A DNA stretch of 15,018 nucleotides, taken from positions 1-15,018 of the forward strand of contig CAIYOB010000388.1 in assembly GCA_903927685.1 (NCBI GenBank). Reading direction: 5' to 3'. This stretch comes from an uncultured Planctomycetaceae bacterium (GTDB lineage Bacteria > Planctomycetota > Planctomycetia > Pirellulales > Pirellulaceae). A program made the translations under genes and the position numbers. The notes under the pieces were generated by a model. The model was given only the letters and a program-made list of their open reading frames with translations, did no database searches and was not told where the DNA came from. The first letter of the stretch is position 1. Each line of letters opens with the position of its first letter. Positions 1-7,182 of this stretch are shown piece by piece.

Positions 1-771
1 GATGCGGCGGGACGCAACGCCTTGGTGGCGAACTACGGCGGGGGTAGCGTCGCGGCCTTGCCGATCCGCGACGATGGCTCGCTTGCCCCGGCCACGGCGT
101 TCATCCAGCACGAGGGTTCGAGCGTCGATCCGCGGCGTCAGAAAGGGCCCCATGCCCACTCGATCAACCTGGACGCCGCCAACCGCTTTGCCTTCGTCCC
201 CGATCTGGGACTGGACAAGATCCTGATCTACCGGTTCGACTCCGCGGCCGGCACACTGACCGCCAACGATCCCGCCTGGGCGGCCGTCGCCCCTGGCTCG
301 GGGCCGCGGCATTTCGCCTTTCATCCCGGCGGCAAGTTCGCCTACGTGATCAACGAGATGGCGTCCACGCTGACGGCTTTCCGGTACGATGCCGAGCGGG
401 GGGCGCTGGCGGAAGTGCAGACGGTGTCCACCCTGCCCGGCGGGCCGGTCGAAGGCAACACGACGGCCGAGGTCCAAGTCCATCCGAACGGCAAGTTTGT
501 CTACGGCTCGAATCGCGGCCACGACAGCATCGCGGTGTTCGCCGTCGATGCGGCCAGCGGACGCTTGACGCTTGTGGAACACGAATCGACGCAAGGCAAG
601 ACGCCGCGCAACTTTGCCATCGACCCGAGCGGCCTGTTCCTGCTGGCCTGCAACCAGGGCACGAACTCGATCGTCGGCTTTCGCATCGACCCGCAGACGG
701 GCGAATTGACGCCGACCGGCGAGAAGCTCGAAGTCCCCTCGCCGGTCTGCGTCGAATTCGTGAAGCCCTGA
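1..771 (+). CDS. Lactonase-family beta-propeller protein (6-phosphogluconolactonase/YbhE type), 5' end missing
   Basis: The reading frame is open from base 1, so the start lies upstream; 256 residues are visible, against roughly 330-390 for whole members as I recall. The sequence shows repeated propeller blades of the form HPNGKFVYGSNRG...DSIAVF, HPGGKFAYVINE...STLTAF and DPSGLFLLACNQG...NSIVGF, and the family-typical stretch HAHSINLDAANRFAF followed by DLGLDKILIYRFD. Known members are seven-bladed propellers, and the characterised bacterial enzyme hydrolyses 6-phosphogluconolactone in the pentose phosphate pathway. Many environmental paralogues act on other or unknown lactones, so the substrate here is open. 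Whether the protein is exported cannot be judged because the N-terminus is absent. It ends with TGA at 769-771 and converges on the HEAT-repeat gene 40 bp away. Family assignment is secure; exact function is not. Confidence 0.9.
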   Translation, partial: DAAGRNALVANYGGGSVAALPIRDDGSLAPATAFIQHEGSSVDPRRQKGPHAHSINLDAANRFAFVPDLGLDKILIYRFDSAAGTLTANDPAWAAVAPGSGPRHFAFHPGGKFAYVINEMASTLTAFRYDAERGALAEVQTVSTLPGGPVEGNTTAEVQVHPNGKFVYGSNRGHDSIAVFAVDAASGRLTLVEHESTQGKTPRNFAIDPSGLFLLACNQGTNSIVGFRIDPQTGELTPTGEKLEVPSPVCVEFVKP

Positions 772-786
772 GGGTGGGGCAGGGTC

Positions 787-813
787 AGGTCAGGATGTCA
801 GTACTCCTGACCT
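787..813. terminator. Hairpin between convergent genes, possible bidirectional terminator
   Basis: Perfect 9-bp arms (AGGTCAGGA at 787-795 and TCCTGACCT at 805-813) enclose a 9-nt loop. The hairpin lies just after the lactonase stop and its right arm overlaps the stop codon of the minus-strand HEAT gene. Neither side has a run of T, so it is not a classical intrinsic terminator; its position between convergent genes is the main argument. Confidence 0.35.
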
Positions 814-2773
814 ACCGGGACGCGGCCTGGGCCTGGTCCAACAGTTGCTTGGCACCGGCCCCCGGATTGCCGCCGACCTTGGCGTCGACCACCATCTGCA
901 TCGCCGCGGCGACGTCCTGGGGATGCTGGTCGACCAGCCGTTTGCCGATCTTGACAGCGGCGTCGGCCGCGGCATCCTGCACGCCGGTTTGCGCGACGTA
1001 CGAAGCGGCCAGCTTGAGCGTTTGGACCGACGGGATCCGCGTCAGGATGTCCAGCGCCACTTGCTTGTCCGCGTCCCGGTCGGCGGTCTGCATGACGGTC
1101 TGGAACATGGTCAGCTTGACGTCGTCGGGCAGCTGCAATTGCCGCGCGATCCGGATGTAGCCGCGCAATGCTCGCACGCGGTACTTGTTCTCCGGATCGG
1201 TCTTGGCCAGCTCCAGCAACGCCTCGGCGGCCTCCGGATTAGGCCATTCGCCCAGGACCTTGGTGGCGGCCTCCTTGGTCGCCGCATCGCTGGACTTGGC
1301 CGCCCCGACCACGGTCTGCAGGGCTTTCTTGCCGCTGACCTTGCCCAACAGTTCCAGCAGATACGCCTGGTTCTCCGCCGACGCGCCGTCCAGGCATGCA
1401 GCCAGCTTGCCCGCAGTCGCTTCGCGGTCGGCCATCCGCAAGGCGGCGATCCGCAGCGCGGCTTGCGCGGCGGTGGTCTCGGGCGCAGCGCCGCCGGCCA
1501 GGGCTCGGCTGGTCAGCAGTTCCAGATCCTGCACGCCGATCAACTGGCCCAGCGCTGCCAGCGCCGCCAATTTGACCGTTTCGTCGCTGCTGGTCAGGGA
1601 CTCGCGGATCTTGCCGGCCGCCGCCGCGATCCGCCGCGATCCGGCCAGTTCGAACAGCACCGCCAGCGATTTGGCGTCGGCGTCGGCCAGCTTGGCCAGG
1701 ATGGCGGCATCGGCCTCCGCAGCCGCGAGGTTCTTCAGGCCCTCTTTGGCGGTGACAGCCACCGCGCCGTCGCTGAGCGCCGCGTCCAGCAGGATCGTCA
1801 CGGCGGAGGCGTCGCCCAGCTTGGCCAGCACGGCAATCGCCGCTTCGCGAACGGCCGGCGACTCGCTCTTGGTCGCCGCGATAACGGTCGGCAGCGGAGC
1901 TGCTTCCTGGCGGTCGCCCAGCGCTCGCAGCAACAGGGCCTGACGTTCGGCCGGCAGCTTGTCCAGTTCCCCAGCCAACGCAGCGGTCACGTCGGCTCCG
2001 GGCATCCAGCGGGCCACGGACAGGCCGAGCTTGAAGTTGGCTACGTCTTCGGCGCGGATCTGCGCCAGCAGCAGCTCCTTGGCCGCGGCTTGCTGCAAGC
2101 GGAACTGGCCGTCCAGTGCGCCGATCTGCATGTATTTCGGCACCGCAGCCTGGGCCACCGTCTGGTACAAGGCAACGGCTTCGGTCTGTTTGCCGGCGGC
2201 CGCCAGTCCTTCGGCACATGCCAAGGCGCCGTCGCCGACGCAGCGTTTTACGGGCGAGCCCGCGGCCAGCGTTTCGGTGAGGATCGCCGCCGCCTCGGCG
2301 GTCCCGACGCTGCCAATGGCGTGAGCCGCCGCACTGGCCACCGCCTGGTCGCTGTGCCCCATCAGCCCCTTCAACAGCTCCAGGGCTTGGGCGTCTTTGC
2401 GTTTGCCGATCGAGTTGATGACGCCAACCTGGGGCCGGCCCGTGAGTTTGCCGGCGGCGCTGCGCAGAGCCTCGTCCACCGCAGGATCCGGGATGGCTTC
2501 GAGGGCGAAGCGAGCGTAAAGATTCAGCTTTTCGTCCGGCAGCAGGGCGACCAGCGCCGGGATGGCGTCTTTGGCTCCGACGACCGCCAGACGCTGGCAG
2601 GCCTTGGCCTTCTCAAACACCGTTGCGTCCGGGCTCTTGACCAGCTCGACGAGTTCCGCCGCCGGCTTGGCCATGATTTCCTTCGAGTTGCTTTGGGCCA
2701 CCGCGGAACTCGCCAGCGAGGCCCCCAGAATCGCGGCACAGGCCGCGGGGACAAAACTTCGTTTCAGAAACAT
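812..2773 (-). CDS. Exported HEAT-repeat protein
   Basis: A 653-residue protein with a clear Sec-type signal peptide: basic MFLKRS, then a hydrophobic stretch, ending in the cleavage-like SSAVAQ at about residues 22-27. The rest is almost wholly alpha-helical HEAT/Armadillo-like repeats rich in Ala and Leu, for example AKDAIPALVALLPDE, DQAVASAAAHAIGSVG, SPAVREAAIAVLAKLG, DETVKLAALAALGQLIG and DAATKEAATKVLGEW. No catalytic motif was seen. Such superhelical proteins are usually protein-binding scaffolds, here probably periplasmic. The frame runs on upstream to 2929, but the ATG at 2773 is chosen because AGGAG sits 6 nt before it and it opens the signal peptide. The gene starts 31 bp after the stop of the oxidoreductase gene, so the two are probably co-transcribed and may serve one exported process. 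The partner is unknown. Confidence 0.88.
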   Translation of the reverse strand: MFLKRSFVPAACAAILGASLASSAVAQSNSKEIMAKPAAELVELVKSPDATVFEKAKACQRLAVVGAKDAIPALVALLPDEKLNLYARFALEAIPDPAVDEALRSAAGKLTGRPQVGVINSIGKRKDAQALELLKGLMGHSDQAVASAAAHAIGSVGTAEAAAILTETLAAGSPVKRCVGDGALACAEGLAAAGKQTEAVALYQTVAQAAVPKYMQIGALDGQFRLQQAAAKELLLAQIRAEDVANFKLGLSVARWMPGADVTAALAGELDKLPAERQALLLRALGDRQEAAPLPTVIAATKSESPAVREAAIAVLAKLGDASAVTILLDAALSDGAVAVTAKEGLKNLAAAEADAAILAKLADADAKSLAVLFELAGSRRIAAAAGKIRESLTSSDETVKLAALAALGQLIGVQDLELLTSRALAGGAAPETTAAQAALRIAALRMADREATAGKLAACLDGASAENQAYLLELLGKVSGKKALQTVVGAAKSSDAATKEAATKVLGEWPNPEAAEALLELAKTDPENKYRVRALRGYIRIARQLQLPDDVKLTMFQTVMQTADRDADKQVALDILTRIPSVQTLKLAASYVAQTGVQDAAADAAVKIGKRLVDQHPQDVAAAMQMVVDAKVGGNPGAGAKQLLDQAQAASR

Positions 2774-2779
2774 GTGTAT

Positions 2780-2784
2780 CTCCT
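2780..2784 (-). promoter_or_regulatory. Ribosome binding site deciding the HEAT gene start
   Basis: On the minus strand AAAGGAGAT precedes the ATG at 2773 with 6 nt between the AGGAG core and the start. This rules against the longer in-frame start inside the upstream oxidoreductase gene. Confidence 0.8.
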
Positions 2785-2804
2785 TTTGTGTCACGGTTAC
2801 TGGT

Positions 2805-4076
2805 TCATACATGCCACGGGTCGCGCAGGGCCCGCGAACGCATGCGGTTGGCTTCGGCGTCGCCCTTGAACTCCACCTTGACCGGATCGAACTCGAGCGG
2901 GCGGCCCAGCTGCCAGGCGATGTAGGCACAGTGGCAGATGATATGGCTCATCGCCACCACGTCGGCGTTCGAGTGGGCGGGCCGGCGGGTCTTGATGGCG
3001 TCGATCCAGTCCTTGACGTGGCTCACGGCCGACGTGCCAGCTTCGGTGAACACCCGCTGTTCGGCTCGCAACTGGCCCGAGGAGAATTCCAGCCGACCGC
3101 TGTCGCCCGTTTCGACCCAACCGTCTTCGCCTTCGTACCTGGCGCTGCAGGTGCCCAATCCCATCCAGCCTTCGTCGCGCATGACCAGTTTCAAGCCCGT
3201 GGAATAGGTCGCGATGCAGCCCTTGGGGGTCGGCTCGTACAGGACGGGCATCAGCGTGTCGTTGGTGCCGGCCCAGTTGCACAGGTCGACGGTGTGGGCG
3301 CCCCATTCCAGGATTCCGCCGCCGTGGAAGTCGAAGAATCCGCGCCAGCCGCCGCGGGTGTACGCGCTGTTGTAGGGCCGCCAGGGCGTGGGGCCCAGCC
3401 ACAAGTTCCAGTCGCATTCGTCCGGCCCCGGCTCCGGCTCGGCGGGCAGCCAGTCGTGGCGGACGGACGGGTCCAGCGTGTTGGCGTGGACCGTCGTCAG
3501 TTGGCCCAGCTTGCCCGAGTGGCACAAGTCGGCGGCGAACTGAAAATTGGAGATGCTCCGCCGCTGCGTGCCGGCCGTGTAGATGCGGTTATAGCGGCGC
3601 ATCGTGTCGGCCAGGGCCTGGCTCTCGGCGATGGTCATCGAGCAAGGTTTCTCGCAGTAAATGTCCTTGCCCGCCTTGGCTGTGTAAATCGCGGCCATCG
3701 TGTGCCAGCGGTCGCCCGTGGCAATCAGCACCGCGTCGATGTCCTCGCGGGGCAGCATCTCGCGAAAGTCGCGGTACATCTCGATGCCGGGCCCGTATTT
3801 CTCCTCCGTCCGCTGCTTAACGCCTTCGCGGCGCGCCTTCTGCGGGTCAGCAATTGCGACGAATTGGAATACGGGCTCCTCCATCATGACTCCCAGCACA
3901 TAGCCACCGCGGCCGCCGATGCCCAGGCCGGCCAGCGTGATCCGCTCGCTGGCGGCCACGCCGCCATCGAGTCCCAGGACGCGGCCGGGGACCAGGGTCG
4001 GAACAGCAAACAAGGCACTCGCCTTGGCGGCGGTCGTCAGGAACCGCCGCCGGTTGATTGTCGTTGGGTGAGGCAT
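2805..4076 (-). CDS. Gfo/Idh/MocA-family oxidoreductase with Tat signal
   Basis: A 423-residue protein with a twin-arginine signal: NRRRFLTTAAKAS at residues 8-20, followed by a hydrophobic run to about residue 36. The Rossmann nucleotide-binding loop is GLGIGGRG at 50-57. EKP at 142-144 is the family hallmark, with a lysine that contacts cofactor and substrate. GAHTVDL at 259-265 holds the histidine often placed in the active site. Members are NAD(P)-dependent sugar or polyol dehydrogenases, or glycosidases with a tightly held cofactor; export through Tat would fit a folded, cofactor-loaded enzyme. The C-terminus (GRPLEFDPVKVEF, then EANRMRSRALRDPW) is typical of the large planctomycete subfamily. 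AGGAG lies 7 nt before the ATG at 4076. It heads a unit with the downstream HEAT gene. Family and export are well supported; substrate is unknown. Confidence 0.92.
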   Translation of the reverse strand: MPHPTTINRRRFLTTAAKASALFAVPTLVPGRVLGLDGGVAASERITLAGLGIGGRGGYVLGVMMEEPVFQFVAIADPQKARREGVKQRTEEKYGPGIEMYRDFREMLPREDIDAVLIATGDRWHTMAAIYTAKAGKDIYCEKPCSMTIAESQALADTMRRYNRIYTAGTQRRSISNFQFAADLCHSGKLGQLTTVHANTLDPSVRHDWLPAEPEPGPDECDWNLWLGPTPWRPYNSAYTRGGWRGFFDFHGGGILEWGAHTVDLCNWAGTNDTLMPVLYEPTPKGCIATYSTGLKLVMRDEGWMGLGTCSARYEGEDGWVETGDSGRLEFSSGQLRAEQRVFTEAGTSAVSHVKDWIDAIKTRRPAHSNADVVAMSHIICHCAYIAWQLGRPLEFDPVKVEFKGDAEANRMRSRALRDPWHV

Positions 4077-4208
4077 GGAGCTTCTCCTTCGTCTCTAGGG
4101 AAGTATCGAATCGCAAGCTGACCATGTTGTAAACCGGGAGCGGGCCGGGGGAAATACCCCACCGGCCGGTTGACATGCGGCGAGTGGCTGAATTACGTTG
4201 ACAGTTCC
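4077..4208. promoter_or_regulatory. Divergent intergenic region with candidate promoters
   Basis: These 132 bp separate the minus-strand oxidoreductase unit from the plus-strand phosphatase fusion and should carry promoters for both. For the plus strand a perfect -35 hexamer TTGACA lies at 4170-4175, but the possible -10 boxes near 4191-4198 are poor. For the minus strand TTTACA and GATACT are present but 20 nt apart, which is long. A 10-bp palindrome, ACCGGCCGGT, sits at 4161-4170 and could be an operator. None of these is certain. Confidence 0.3.
4084..4088 (-). promoter_or_regulatory. Ribosome binding site of the oxidoreductase gene
   Basis: AGGAG on the minus strand, 7 nt before the ATG at 4076. 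It confirms the start that places the RRRF twin-arginine motif at the N-terminus. Confidence 0.75.
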
Positions 4209-6080
4209 ATGACTCATTATGCGAGAGCGCTGGAATTGGCAATCGACGCCGCGCGGCAGGCAGGCGCCTTGCTGCGGACCGAGTTTCATCGGCCCGGCGG
4301 CCCACGCGGCGCCGGCGGCCATGCCGAGGTGGACGAGCAGGCCGAGCGATTGATCCGGGACGTCCTGCGGGCCGAGTTTCCCTGGGCGTATCGGGGAGAA
4401 GAATTGGGGTACGCGCCGGGGCCGCCCGACAAGCCCTTGTGGCTGGTGGACCCGCACGACGGGACATCCGTTTTTCTGAGCGGCCGCCGGGGCAGCGCGG
4501 TCAGCATCGCGGCGCTGCACAACGGCGTGCCCGTGCTGGGGGTCGTGTACGCGTTCAGCTATCCGGACGACGAGGGCGACCTGATCTGCTGGGCCGAAGG
4601 TTGCGGACCGGTGCTGCGGAACGGCCAGCCGCTGGCGCCCGCCGCGAAGAAGCCCGGGGCCGCGTCCGCCGGCGAGCGGCCGCCCGTCGTGCTGCTGTGG
4701 GCGGGCGCCGATGCGCATGCGTTAACCGCCCTGCGATGCGTCCAGCCGGCCCGCTACGCCACGATGCCCAGCATCGCGTACCGGCTGGCCCTGGTAGCCG
4801 CGGGCGACGCCGATGCGGCGGTTTCGATCTCGGGTCCGCTGGGCTGGGACTACGCCGCTGGCCATGCGCTGTTGCGGGGCGCTGAGGGCGTGCTGATCAA
4901 CCAGGTCGGCGAGCCGATCCAGTACACGTCCGACGGGCAGAGTTACGCCAGCCGTTGTTTCGGCGGCGACGAGTCGCTCGCGCGTGCCCTTTGGCCGCGG
5001 GACTGGACGGCCATGTTTGCGGCCGTCGGCCGCTCGGTTCGCACCAAGTTCTCCCTGTCCTCGCCTCAGGCTGGACAGACCGTCAGCGACGTCGGCCGAC
5101 TGGCTCGCGCCCAAGGCTGTCTGCTCGGCCAACTGGCCGGCGACTCGCTGGGCGGCCGCGTCGAATTCCAGCCGGCCGATCGGATTGCCGCCAAGTTCCC
5201 CGGCGGCCTGCGCGACCTGGTGGACGGCGGAACTTGGCACATCCTGGCCGGCCAGCCTACCGACGACTCGGAACTGGCTTTGATGCTCGCCCGCAGCCTG
5301 ACGAAACAGCAGCGATTCGACCCCGGCGAAGTCCTGCACGCCTACGTCCACTGGTACCTCTCGCGCCCGTTCGATATCGGCGGCACGACGGCCGCGGCGC
5401 TGGACGCCGCCTCGCGCGGTTCGACGGCGGCCGAGCGACTGCGGGCGGCGGCCGACGCGGCGCGGCAGGAGAGTGAGGCGAACGGGGCGCTGATGCGGAT
5501 CAGTCCGCTGGGGATCTTCGCCGCCGGCCGACCCGAGGCGGTTGTCGAATGGGCTCGCGCGGACAGCCGGTTGACGCACCCGAATCCCGTCTGCCAAGAT
5601 GCTTGCGCCGTATTCGCGGCGGCCATCGCCCGCGCCGTCGGCGAACCGGGAACCCCGCGCGACATTTACCAGGCGGCGCTGGAGACGGCCGAGCGGGCCG
5701 GCGTCTGCTCCGAGGTGCGGCAAGCCCTGCAGGATGCGGCCGACGCCCCGCCTGCCGACTTCTTGCAGCACGAAGGCTGGGTGCTGATCGCGTTGCAGAA
5801 CGCGTTCTATCGCTTGCTGCACGCGGCCGACTTGGAGGAGGGCGTCGTCGCGACCGTCATGGCGGGCGGCGACACGGATACCAACGCCGCCATCGCCGGA
5901 GCCTTGCTCGGTGCGGTCCACGGCCGTCAGGCGGTGCCACGCCGCTGGCTGCGGGCGATTCTGTCCTGCCGGCCGCTGCGGGGCACCGAGACGGCGCATC
6001 CCCGCGGCACCGAGTTCTGGCCGGTCGACGCGTTGGAATTGGCCGAGTCGCTGTTGCTGGCGGGGGCCGCGGCGTCATGA
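4209..6080 (+). CDS. Fusion of inositol-monophosphatase-type phosphatase and ADP-ribosylglycohydrolase
   Basis: A 623-residue two-domain protein. Residues about 1-265 form an inositol monophosphatase/CysQ-type domain with all metal-site motifs: GEE at 63-65, DPHDGT at 81-86 and WDYAAG at 213-218. Residues about 295-623 form an ADP-ribosylglycohydrolase (DraG/ARH) domain with GDSLGG at 311-316, TDDS at 351-354 and GGDTDT at 553-558, the acidic residues known to hold its two metal ions. The first domain should remove a phosphate from a small sugar or nucleotide phosphate using Mg; the second should cleave an N- or O-glycosidic bond of ADP-ribose. No signal peptide, so probably cytoplasmic. The ATG at 4209 is preferred to TTG at 4170 because it fits the domain's N-terminal helix, although no good ribosome site precedes it. 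It overlaps the next gene by ATGA. Both domains are secure; the joint substrate is unknown. Confidence 0.9.
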   Translation: MTHYARALELAIDAARQAGALLRTEFHRPGGPRGAGGHAEVDEQAERLIRDVLRAEFPWAYRGEELGYAPGPPDKPLWLVDPHDGTSVFLSGRRGSAVSIAALHNGVPVLGVVYAFSYPDDEGDLICWAEGCGPVLRNGQPLAPAAKKPGAASAGERPPVVLLWAGADAHALTALRCVQPARYATMPSIAYRLALVAAGDADAAVSISGPLGWDYAAGHALLRGAEGVLINQVGEPIQYTSDGQSYASRCFGGDESLARALWPRDWTAMFAAVGRSVRTKFSLSSPQAGQTVSDVGRLARAQGCLLGQLAGDSLGGRVEFQPADRIAAKFPGGLRDLVDGGTWHILAGQPTDDSELALMLARSLTKQQRFDPGEVLHAYVHWYLSRPFDIGGTTAAALDAASRGSTAAERLRAAADAARQESEANGALMRISPLGIFAAGRPEAVVEWARADSRLTHPNPVCQDACAVFAAAIARAVGEPGTPRDIYQAALETAERAGVCSEVRQALQDAADAPPADFLQHEGWVLIALQNAFYRLLHAADLEEGVVATVMAGGDTDTNAAIAGALLGAVHGRQAVPRRWLRAILSCRPLRGTETAHPRGTEFWPVDALELAESLLLAGAAAS

Positions 6081-6676
6081 ATCCGATGACGGGGCTGGTC
6101 GAACTGGTAGCCGGCTTGGGCGGGATGGCACTGGCTTTGGTCGCAACCATCTTCACCGGCAACTGGATCCTGCGGCCCTTGGCCCGGGAAGCCCGCGTGC
6201 TCAATCTGCCGACGCGATTTACGCTCAGCGATTTTGTCTGGCTGCTGGTGCTGCTGCAGATCGTCCTGGCCGCCGTGGTCGCTGTCGCGCCACCGGACCT
6301 GGAGAATGAGAATACGGTGCCGATGGCAATCCTGCTGGTGTTTTTCGGCGGCAGTTTCACCCTGTTCTGGGTCTTTGGAGTCAGTGCGTTGTCCCGGGCC
6401 GGTGTAACCCGGCCGCTGCGCCGGGGCGTGTTCACCGTCTTCCTGCTGCCCGCCGTGCTGTTGCTGCTGATGGCCACCGGCGTCGGTTTCGGCGGGGTTC
6501 TGCCGATGATCGCGGTAGCGTTGGTTCCGTTGTCGCTGGACAGTGGATCGCCGTTCGAATCAGCGGCGGCTCTGGCGACGGCGGCAGGCGGACTCGCCCT
6601 CGGGCTGCTGGCCTGGACAGTGACAACCTGGACGCTCCGCAAAGTTGCTGAGTGGGTTCTGAAGCCTGGGGTGTAG
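6077..6676 (+). CDS. Multi-pass membrane protein, unrecognised
   Basis: A 199-residue hydrophobic protein with about five or six likely membrane segments, near residues 10-30, 52-71, 81-101, 118-136, perhaps 138-155, and 162-182. There is no signal peptide beyond the first membrane segment, no catalytic motif and no family I recognise. A short basic stretch (LARE...RVLNLPTRF) follows the first segment. The ATG overlaps the stop of the phosphatase/ADP-ribosylhydrolase fusion in the arrangement ATGA, so translation is probably coupled; a longer in-frame extension upstream lies inside that gene and is rejected. The tight coupling suggests a shared role with the fusion enzyme, for instance placing it at the membrane, but this is only inference from position. 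Confidence 0.75.
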   Translation: MNPMTGLVELVAGLGGMALALVATIFTGNWILRPLAREARVLNLPTRFTLSDFVWLLVLLQIVLAAVVAVAPPDLENENTVPMAILLVFFGGSFTLFWVFGVSALSRAGVTRPLRRGVFTVFLLPAVLLLLMATGVGFGGVLPMIAVALVPLSLDSGSPFESAAALATAAGGLALGLLAWTVTTWTLRKVAEWVLKPGV

Positions 6677-6748
6677 CCGGTTCAGGCGGTCCTGGCGGGC
6701 CCGCGGCCGGAAGATTGCAGCGGCGACACGCGACGGCGATCCGGACGA

Positions 6749-6777
6749 TTGCCGCCCGCCCCGCGGTGCGATAAGAT
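6749..6777 (+). promoter_or_regulatory. Possible sigma-70-like promoter for the 6813-9954 genes
   Basis: TTGCCG at 6749-6754 and TAAGAT at 6772-6777 are separated by 17 nt, the ideal spacing; each matches the consensus at four of six bases. It lies in the 136-bp gap before the small membrane protein gene, where a promoter for the following run of genes would be expected. The match is modest and could be chance. Confidence 0.3.
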
Positions 6778-6812
6778 GACGGCCTGACGTTCGCAGACTC
6801 GGCGGAGGCAGT

Positions 6813-7151
6813 ATGATCATCTGGTCCGGACTCGGTTTCTTGGTCGCCGTTATTACGTTCGGCTGTTGCCTTGCAGTCGAGTTCCTTTTGGATGCGCGAT
6901 TTGGTGAGGGCTTCTACTCCTCTCACGCCTGGGCTGCCGGGCTTGCGCTGCTGATCGGCGGGGTCGTGTCGGCAGGCGTTGGCTTGGCCCTCAAATCGCG
7001 AACGGACCGAGAGGTTGTCGACGTGCAGACCGGAGAGCGATTGATCATGAATCGCTCGGAGCATTCGTTGTTCTTCATTCCGATGCACTGGGCAGGGATT
7101 GTAGTTTTCGCCATTGGGATCGGTGTGGTGGTCTACGATGTTTTCGTGTAA
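6813..7151 (+). CDS. Small membrane protein, unrecognised
   Basis: A 112-residue protein with three likely membrane segments, near residues 4-24, 39-59 and 92-111, separated by a hydrophilic loop of about 30 residues. The loop reads DREVVDVQTGERLIMN, followed by RSEHSLFFIPMHWAGI leading into the last segment. From memory similar small proteins with a loop of the type TGE...HSLFFIPM occur as conserved hypotheticals in several phyla, with no known function; this needs a search. GGAGG lies 4 nt before the ATG at 6813. The next gene starts 31 bp after the stop, so it is probably in the same transcript as the DUF350-like and ATP-grasp genes. Confidence 0.75.
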   Translation: MIIWSGLGFLVAVITFGCCLAVEFLLDARFGEGFYSSHAWAAGLALLIGGVVSAGVGLALKSRTDREVVDVQTGERLIMNRSEHSLFFIPMHWAGIVVFAIGIGVVVYDVFV

Positions 7152-7182
7152 GTGCCGCGAACCCTCGACAAGGGGCGTCGAC

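Noticed and set aside
845..2869. A 674-codon plus-strand open frame opposite the HEAT gene
   Set aside because: Its product is Gly/Arg/Gln-rich without domain features, while the minus strand shows a signal peptide, HEAT repeats and a ribosome site.
2562..4121. A 519-codon plus-strand frame opposite the oxidoreductase
   Set aside because: It covers the ends of two supported minus-strand genes and shows no recognisable motif.
4722..5999. A 425-codon minus-strand frame inside the phosphatase fusion
   Set aside because: The plus strand carries all active-site motifs of two families; the antisense product is arginine-rich and featureless.
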